A stretch of 64,000 bases of DNA, taken from positions 62,001-126,000 of the forward strand of contig JANSYL010000006.1 of NCBI GenBank assembly GCA_024742455.1, written 5' to 3'. Under the pieces are notes generated by a model. It made no database searches and was not told the origin of the DNA. It saw only the letters and a program-made list of their open reading frames with translations. The translations under genes were made by a program, and so were the position numbers. This stretch comes from Paracoccaceae bacterium. Lineage in GTDB: Bacteria; Pseudomonadota; Alphaproteobacteria; Rhodobacterales; Rhodobacteraceae. Shown here in pieces: positions 58,905 through 64,000 of this stretch (position 1 is its first letter; every line of letters begins with the position of its first letter).

Positions 58905-60250
58905 CCACCGCAACCATGACCGCTGCCGCACTGCCCGCCGCGGCCCCGTCCGCGAAAGGCCGCCGCATCTTCGGCGTGCCGGTGCCGGTCGTTATGTTTC
59001 TGGTGGCGATGATGCTGCCCACCGCCGCCTCGGTGCATCTGGGCGGGCTCAGGCTGTCGGCCTATCGCATGGTTCTGATCGTCATGATCCTGCCGATGCT
59101 GATCCAGCTTCTGTCAGGGCGCGCCGGGCGCATCCACATCTTCGATGTGCTGGTCTTTGCCCATTGCGCCTGGGTCGTTCTGGCGCTGATGAAATGGGGC
59201 GGGATCGCGCAAGGCATCGAATCCGGTGGCATCTACGCCGTGGAATTCGCGGGCGCCTACCTGCTCGCACGGGTTTATATCCGCAGCTATGACGATTTCA
59301 CCGCCGTTGCCCGGCTTTACGTGATGCTGGTGCTCGGCACGCTGATCTTCACCATTCCCGAAGCGCTGACCGGGGTGCATGTGCTGCATGACACGATCTC
59401 GGGCGCGCTTGGCGGGGCGATGGCCCCCTATATCGACCCGCGCATGGGGCTGGAGCGGGCCTTCGGCCCGTTCGATCACCCGATCCTTTACGGCGTCTTC
59501 TCGGCGGCGGCGTTTTCGCTGGCCTATTTCGTGATCGCCGAGCGGCGGCTGATGAATTTCGGCGGCATGGCGCAGGTTGCCGGGGTGGCGCTGGCCACCT
59601 TCCTGTCGGCCTCGGGCGGGCCCTATGTCGTGTTCATCATGCAAGGCTTTGTCGCCGCGTGGGAGCGGGTTCTGGGCCGCGTGCAGGGCCGGTGGGCGGC
59701 GCTGTTTTCGTTCTTTGCGCTGATCTATATCGCCATCGATCTGTTTTCCGAACGCACGCCCTTCCATGTCTTCGTCAACAATTTCTCCTTCTCGCGGCAA
59801 TCGGCCTATAACCGGATCCTGATCTTCGAATTCGGCTCGGCCGAGGTGGCGCGCCATCCGGTTTTCGGCATCGGCCTCGGCGATTGGGAACGCCCGGCCT
59901 GGATGTCGGACAGCATGGACAATTTCTGGCTGGTGACGGCGGTGCGCTACGGGCTGCCCGCGTTGTTCCTGCTGGTGGCGCTGCTTCTGGGGCTGGTCTG
60001 GGCCGTGGGCCAGAAAAAGGGCCTGCCGCCCGAATGGCGCCGCGCGCGCCATGCCTGGGCCTTCACGCTGTTCGGCATCACCGTGGCCGCCGCGACCGTT
60101 CACCTGTGGAACGCGCTTTTCGTGCTGTTCCTGTTTCTCATCGGCGCAGGCGCATGGTTGCTGGATGCCCGCCCCCCGCGCCCCGGTGCAAACCGCACCC
60201 TGCGCCCCCGTGCCGCCCGGCCACCCGCCCGCGTCGCGCGGCTTTTCTGA
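58901..60250 (+). CDS. Putative polysaccharide polymerase (Wzy/O-antigen-ligase-like)
   Basis: A 449-residue protein with ten or more membrane segments and a large outer loop (about 285-320, with FVNNFSFSRQSAYNRILIF). The AYNRILIFEFGSAEVARHP-GIGLGDW block resembles the R-x10-H loop region of O-antigen polymerases and ligases. With a flippase in the same operon it is the natural Wzy candidate. The C-terminal tail is Arg/Pro-rich. Confidence 0.75.
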   Translation: MTTATMTAAALPAAAPSAKGRRIFGVPVPVVMFLVAMMLPTAASVHLGGLRLSAYRMVLIVMILPMLIQLLSGRAGRIHIFDVLVFAHCAWVVLALMKWGGIAQGIESGGIYAVEFAGAYLLARVYIRSYDDFTAVARLYVMLVLGTLIFTIPEALTGVHVLHDTISGALGGAMAPYIDPRMGLERAFGPFDHPILYGVFSAAAFSLAYFVIAERRLMNFGGMAQVAGVALATFLSASGGPYVVFIMQGFVAAWERVLGRVQGRWAALFSFFALIYIAIDLFSERTPFHVFVNNFSFSRQSAYNRILIFEFGSAEVARHPVFGIGLGDWERPAWMSDSMDNFWLVTAVRYGLPALFLLVALLLGLVWAVGQKKGLPPEWRRARHAWAFTLFGITVAAATVHLWNALFVLFLFLIGAGAWLLDARPPRPGANRTLRPRAARPPARVARLF

Positions 60251-60273
60251 TAGAAGAACAGAAGGCTTCCCCC

Positions 60274-61203
60274 ATGGACCTGTCCATCGTCATCGTGAAC
60301 TGGAACACAAGCGACCTGCTGCGCGACTGCCTGCACAGCGTCTTTGCCGGGCTCGGGTCGCTTGAGGCCGAGATCCTCGTCGTCGACAATGCCTCCTCTG
60401 ATGGATCGGTGGCGATGGTGCGGGAGGAATTCCCGGCCGTCCGGCTGATCGAGACCGGTCGCAACCTGGGCTTTGCCGGCGGAAACAACGTGGCACTGCG
60501 CCATGCGCGGGGGCGGCATGTCATGCTTCTGAATACCGACACCCTGGTCCATGGCGACGTGCTGGTGCGTGCCGTGGCCTGGATGGATGCGCACCCGCAG
60601 GTCGGCGTGATGGGGCCGCGTGTTCTGAACACCGACGGCAGCGTACAGGCCTCGGCCAGTGCCTTTCCGTCGCTGAAACACCTGGCCATGCAGACACTGG
60701 GCCTGACGCGGATCGCCCGGCTGGACAGCTACCGCCTGACCGGGTGGGACAGGACGACCGAGGCGCGGGTCGAGGTGATATCCGGTGCGGCGATGGTCGT
60801 GCGCCGCGCCGCGATGGATGAGGTCGGCCTTCTGGACGAGGCGTTCTTTTTTTACGGCGAGGAAACCGACTGGTGCCACCGCTTCGCCCGCGTGGGGTGG
60901 GAGGTGCGTTTTGTCCCGCTGCCCGCGATCACCCATTTCGGCGGCGGCGCTGTGCGGCAGATGAACCACAAGCGCGACGTGCTGCTGACGCAAGGGACGA
61001 CGCGGCTGCACCGCAAGCATGGCGGGCTGGCCGCCGCGCTGGCCTGTTTCGCGATCCTTGCCGCGCACAATGCCTCGCGCGCGGTGCTGTGGTCGGTGCT
61101 GGCGCTGGTCCGCCGCCCCGGGGCCGCCGACCGCGCCCGCCATTTCCGCGCCGTCACTGCCGACCTGCCCCGGGCCTGGCCCGCGCGGGAGATGCGGGCA
61201 TGA
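60274..61203 (+). CDS. Glycosyltransferase family 2 (rhamnosyltransferase-like)
   Basis: A 309-residue GT-A enzyme: LSIVIVNWNTSDLLRDCLHSV, nucleotide pocket LVVDNASSDGS, and a metal-binding LLNTDT motif (DxD-like). FFFYGEETDWCHRFARVGWEVRF is the C-terminal signature of WbbL-type transferases. The ATG at 60274 was chosen because the GT-A fold begins there. It lies 23 bases after the polymerase gene and overlaps the next by ATGA. Confidence 0.9.
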   Translation: MDLSIVIVNWNTSDLLRDCLHSVFAGLGSLEAEILVVDNASSDGSVAMVREEFPAVRLIETGRNLGFAGGNNVALRHARGRHVMLLNTDTLVHGDVLVRAVAWMDAHPQVGVMGPRVLNTDGSVQASASAFPSLKHLAMQTLGLTRIARLDSYRLTGWDRTTEARVEVISGAAMVVRRAAMDEVGLLDEAFFFYGEETDWCHRFARVGWEVRFVPLPAITHFGGGAVRQMNHKRDVLLTQGTTRLHRKHGGLAAALACFAILAAHNASRAVLWSVLALVRRPGAADRARHFRAVTADLPRAWPAREMRA

Positions 61204-62399
61204 AGGTTCTCCTGATCGCCCCGAATGTCGACGGCACCGATGTGGGCGAGGCGCTGATGGCCTTCAAATGGGCCGAGGCACTGGCCGCGCATGTCGACCT
61301 GACGGTGCTTTGTTCCCAGCGCCCCGGCCGGGCCGATATCGCCGCGCAACTGCCCGGCGCCCGCGTCGTGACCTGGCCCGAACCCGCCTGGGCGCTGAGG
61401 CGCGAACGCCTGAACGCGATGCTGAAACCGGCCTGGCCGGTCTTTGCGGGCCATGTCCGGCGCTGGATCGCGGCGGCCGGGGCGCGGGGCGACCGGTTCG
61501 ACATCGCCCACCAGTTGATGCCTCAGGCCGCGCGTTACCCCTCACCGCTCCGGCATTTCGACACGCCCTACATCATCGGCCCCCTTGGCGGTGCGCTCGA
61601 CACGCCCGCGGCGTTCCGGGCCGAGGCGGGCAGCGCGCCGATGTTCACCCGGCTGCGGTCGCTCGATGCGCTGCGGTTCCGGCACGACCCGTGGCTGCGC
61701 GCCAGCTATGCCCGTGCCGCCTATATCCTGGGTGTTGCGCCCTACATGCAAGACGTGCTGGCCGATGTGCCGATCAAACGGTTTGAACCCGTTCTGGAAC
61801 TGGGCGTCGATGCCGTTGCCCCCGACCGGACGCGCCTGATGGAGCCGGGCCACCTGAAGGTGCTGCATGTCGGCCGCGCCGTCCGCACCAAGGGGTTGCG
61901 CGACGTGGTGCGGGCCTTGGCATTGCTGCCCGACCTGCCCCATGTGACGCTGACCAGCGCCGGGGCGGGCGAGGAACTGGCGCCCTGCCGGGCCGAGGCC
62001 GAACGGCTGGGCGTTGCCGGCCGGGTCCGGTTCCTTGGCCGGGTGCCACGCGATGAGGTCGAGGCGCTTTACGAAACCCATGACGTGTTCTGTTTCCCGT
62101 CCTTCCGTGAACCGGCGGGCGGCGTGCTGTACGAGGCGATGCGCCAGGGCCTGCCGGTGATCACCGCCGATCGCGGCGGCCCGGCCTCGATCGTGGACGA
62201 GACGTCGGGCCTGAAAATCGCCGTCACCGACCCCGACACCTATGCCGCCGATATCGCCGCTGCGCTGCGTCGCCTGGCGGGTGCACCGGACCTGCGGGCC
62301 CGTTTGGGCGCGGGCGCACGTGCCAAGGTCGCCCGCGAAGGTCTGTGGACCGAAAAGGCGCGGAAGATGGTCGATCTCTACGGTCGGATCGTGGCGTGA
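61200..62399 (+). CDS. Glycosyltransferase family 4
   Basis: A 399-residue GT-B enzyme. The N-terminal domain starts MKVLLIAPNVDGTDVGEAL; the C-terminal domain has the donor-binding LHVGRAVRTKGLRDVVRAL, FCFPSFREPAGGVLYEAM with the conserved E-x7-E pattern, and GLPVITADRGGPASIV. It would add one sugar to the lipid-linked repeat unit. It is the last gene before a 143-base gap with the third shared palindrome. Confidence 0.9.
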   Translation: MKVLLIAPNVDGTDVGEALMAFKWAEALAAHVDLTVLCSQRPGRADIAAQLPGARVVTWPEPAWALRRERLNAMLKPAWPVFAGHVRRWIAAAGARGDRFDIAHQLMPQAARYPSPLRHFDTPYIIGPLGGALDTPAAFRAEAGSAPMFTRLRSLDALRFRHDPWLRASYARAAYILGVAPYMQDVLADVPIKRFEPVLELGVDAVAPDRTRLMEPGHLKVLHVGRAVRTKGLRDVVRALALLPDLPHVTLTSAGAGEELAPCRAEAERLGVAGRVRFLGRVPRDEVEALYETHDVFCFPSFREPAGGVLYEAMRQGLPVITADRGGPASIVDETSGLKIAVTDPDTYAADIAAALRRLAGAPDLRARLGAGARAKVAREGLWTEKARKMVDLYGRIVA

Positions 62400-62416
62400 T
62401 CCTCCTGCGCCGCCGT

Positions 62417-62433
62417 CTACCCGAAAGGATAGG
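62417..62433. promoter_or_regulatory. Shared palindrome, copy 3 (before second polysaccharide operon)
   Basis: CTACCC-GAAA-GGATAGG, followed by ACTCCCCC. It ends 109 bases before the start of the PssD-like gene. Its arms and the length of the centre equal those of copy 2; the centre is GAAA instead of TTTC, as if read from the other strand. Confidence 0.68.
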
Positions 62434-62542
62434 ACTCCCCCGCCGATTGCGCCGCTGAACCAGCTTTTTACGCAGTAACATCATGGGCTTAGCCCGGGTT
62501 ATCCGTTCTGTGACACACAGATCAACCGCCCGGACTGCCCCG

Positions 62543-63022
62543 ATGCCTCACCCTTCTCCATCCGCCCGCCGCACCCGCCCGGTCGTGCTTGCCGTCTCGT
62601 CGGGCGGCGGCCACTGGGTGCAGCTGCAACGCCTCAGCGCCGCCTTCGCCGGGGCCGAGGTGCATTTCGCCACCACCGATCCAACGGCCGCACCCGCCCT
62701 GCCGGATGCGCGTCTTCACGTCTTTCCCGACGCCAACAAGGACACGCCGCTCAGGCTGCTGGCCTGCCTGTGCAGCATCGGCTGGATCGTGCTGCGCGTG
62801 CGCCCCGATGTCGTGGTCTCGACCGGGGCTGCGGGCGGGTTCCTGGCGATCCGGCTGGCCCGGCTGATCGGGGCCCGGACCATGTTCATCGATTCCATCG
62901 CCAATGCGCGTGAGCTGTCGATCTCGGCCCGGCTCAGCCTGGGCGTGGCCGACCGCGTGCTGTCGCAATGGCCCCAGGTCGCCGCCCGGTCGGGTGCCGA
63001 ATACCGCGGCGCCGTTCTGTGA
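62543..63022 (+). CDS. PssD/Alg14-like glycosyltransferase subunit
   Basis: A 159-residue protein with VVLAVSSGGGHWVQLQRL, VVVSTGAAGGFLAIRLARL, and ARTMFIDSIANARELS, the pattern of the membrane-anchoring half of split GT28 enzymes (eukaryotic Alg14, bacterial PssD/Cps14F). It is 29 bases upstream of the PssE-like partner. The ATG at 62543 was chosen as the first close to the fold; a longer form from 62483 has no support. Confidence 0.87.
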   Translation: MPHPSPSARRTRPVVLAVSSGGGHWVQLQRLSAAFAGAEVHFATTDPTAAPALPDARLHVFPDANKDTPLRLLACLCSIGWIVLRVRPDVVVSTGAAGGFLAIRLARLIGARTMFIDSIANARELSISARLSLGVADRVLSQWPQVAARSGAEYRGAVL

Positions 63023-63051
63023 GCGCCCTTCATCCCACCGGAGCCCGTCCC

Positions 63052-63570
63052 ATGATTTTCGCCACCGTCGGCACGCAACTTCCCTTTGACCGTCTTCTGG
63101 CCGGGCTTGACAGCTGGGCCGCCGCCAATCCTGGCGTGCCGGTCTTCGCCCAGACCGGGCCGACCGACCGGGCCTTTCCGCATCTCGCCTGTATCGAACA
63201 GATGGGTCAGGCGGCGTTTCTGGCCCGGCTCGGCGCGGCGCGGCTGATCGTGTCGCATGCCGGGATGGGCACCATCCTGACCGCTGCAGATCTGGGCAAG
63301 CCGGTCATCGTGATGCCGCGCCGCGCCAAGTTCGCCGAACACCGCAGCGACCACCAGCTGGCCACCGCCGCCGAGATGGGCGCGCTCGACCATGTCAGCG
63401 TCGCCGAGGATGGCGAGGCGCTGCACAAGGCGCTCGATTGCGCACTCGCCTCGGGCTTTCCGACGGTTCCCCTTGCCCCGGCATCCGGGGCCGACCGCCG
63501 TGCGCCGCTGGTCGATTGCATCCGCGATTTCGTCTGGCACCGCCCCCCGCAGCGGGGGGCCGCAGCATGA
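63052..63570 (+). CDS. PssE/Alg13-like glycosyltransferase subunit
   Basis: A 172-residue protein with IFATVGTQLPFDRLLAGLD and IVSHAGMGTILTAADLGKPV, the catalytic GT28 C-terminal half (Alg13, PssE/Cps14G). With the PssD-like gene just upstream it should make a complete transferase that adds an early sugar, often glucuronate or galactose, to the lipid carrier. CCGGAG precedes the start. The stop overlaps the next start by ATGA. Confidence 0.88.
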   Translation: MIFATVGTQLPFDRLLAGLDSWAAANPGVPVFAQTGPTDRAFPHLACIEQMGQAAFLARLGAARLIVSHAGMGTILTAADLGKPVIVMPRRAKFAEHRSDHQLATAAEMGALDHVSVAEDGEALHKALDCALASGFPTVPLAPASGADRRAPLVDCIRDFVWHRPPQRGAAA

Positions 63571-64000
63571 CCCGCGCCACCATCCTGATCCCCGCCCATA
63601 ACGAGGCTGCCGTGATCGGCCGCACGCTGTGGTACATGTCGCGCGGTCTCGACCTCGGGGCGATGCAGGTGATCGTGATCGCCAATGGCTGCGATGACGC
63701 CACCGCCGCGCGCGCCCGCGCCGCCTTGCCCCAGGCCCAGGTGATCGAGACCGCCACGCCCGGCAAATGCCACGCGCTGAACCTTGGTTACCGGTCCGCG
63801 ATGCCGGATGCGCCGGTGATCTGTCTCGACGCCGATCTCGACGTCACGGCCGAGGCGCTTGCCGAACTTCTTGCGCCGATCGCTGCGGGAAGGGCGCAGG
63901 CCGCCTGCGGGCAGATGGACGTCGATACCTCGGCCGTCGGCGGCATGGTGCGCGCCTTTTACCGGGGCTGGCGCGCGCATCCCTATTTCACCAATGGCAA
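63567..64000 (+). CDS. Glycosyltransferase family 2, N-terminal part (runs off window)
   Basis: The first 144 residues of a GT-A enzyme: ATILIPAHNEAAVIGRTL, nucleotide pocket VIANGCDDATA, and DxD-like motif CLDADLD. The gene starts in an ATGA overlap with the PssE-like gene and continues beyond base 64000, so the polysaccharide cluster is longer than what is seen here. Confidence 0.85.
   Translation, partial: MTRATILIPAHNEAAVIGRTLWYMSRGLDLGAMQVIVIANGCDDATAARARAALPQAQVIETATPGKCHALNLGYRSAMPDAPVICLDADLDVTAEALAELLAPIAAGRAQAACGQMDVDTSAVGGMVRAFYRGWRAHPYFTNG

Overview
The window is GC-rich chromosomal DNA of an alphaproteobacterium, most likely a member of the Rhodobacteraceae (Roseobacter/Rhodobacter group). 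Support comes from the CckA C-terminus, an alphaproteobacterial GTTC-N7-GTTC type SOS box before recA, an IscR with a single cysteine (the Rhodobacterales form), a DUF4167 protein, an L21 protein with a long helix-hairpin-helix tail, and the gene contents and order of the suf, pst/pho and obg-proB-proA clusters. Coding density is high and most operons use ATGA start-stop overlaps. I see no insertion sequence, prophage or CRISPR array.

Layout. 1-8.4 kb: end of cckA, a lone sulfotransferase, recA, alaS, a DUF1330 protein, a YitT membrane protein, icd and an alpha/beta hydrolase. 8.5-17.7 kb: a long iron-sulfur assembly operon (iscR, IscS-type cysteine desulfurase, sufB, four small unknown or poorly known genes, sufC, sufD, two Yip1-like membrane proteins, sufS), headed by a likely IscR operator; a second operator-like palindrome lies inside the desulfurase gene. 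17.8-22.2 kb: an ABC exporter of adaptor, FtsX-type permease and ATPase. 22.3-24.9 kb: a MaoC-phosphotransacetylase fusion with acetate kinase. 25-31.8 kb: hexapeptide acyltransferase, DUF1499 protein, prfA-prmC, DUF4167 protein, rsmA, rpsB-tsf. 32.1-41 kb: a LuxR-type regulator coupled to aroQ, then the complete phosphate regulon unit phoR-pstS-pstC-pstA-pstB-phoU-phoB with a clear Pho box. 41-49.7 kb: two small unknown proteins, a trans-sulfuration enzyme, proA-proB-obg, a GNAT acetyltransferase, rpmA-rplU, a DUF2059 protein. 49.87 kb: tRNA-Ser(CGA). 50-64 kb: a signalling module (hybrid histidine kinase with receiver and HPt domains, a periplasmic molybdopterin-fold protein without its cysteine, and a divergent LuxR-type response regulator) next to an exopolysaccharide gene cluster that runs off the right end.

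The most interesting feature is at the right end. A near-palindrome, CTAYMC-N4-GKRTAG in its three copies, occurs only in the intergenic regions of this module: once between the sensor operon and the response regulator, once before the first polysaccharide operon and once before the second. Each copy lies about 100-110 bases upstream of the start codon of the first gene of its operon. I infer that the response regulator (53453-54055) binds this site and that the kinase, the periplasmic protein and the regulator form an undescribed two-component pathway controlling its own sensor genes and exopolysaccharide synthesis. This rests on sequence pattern and gene layout only.
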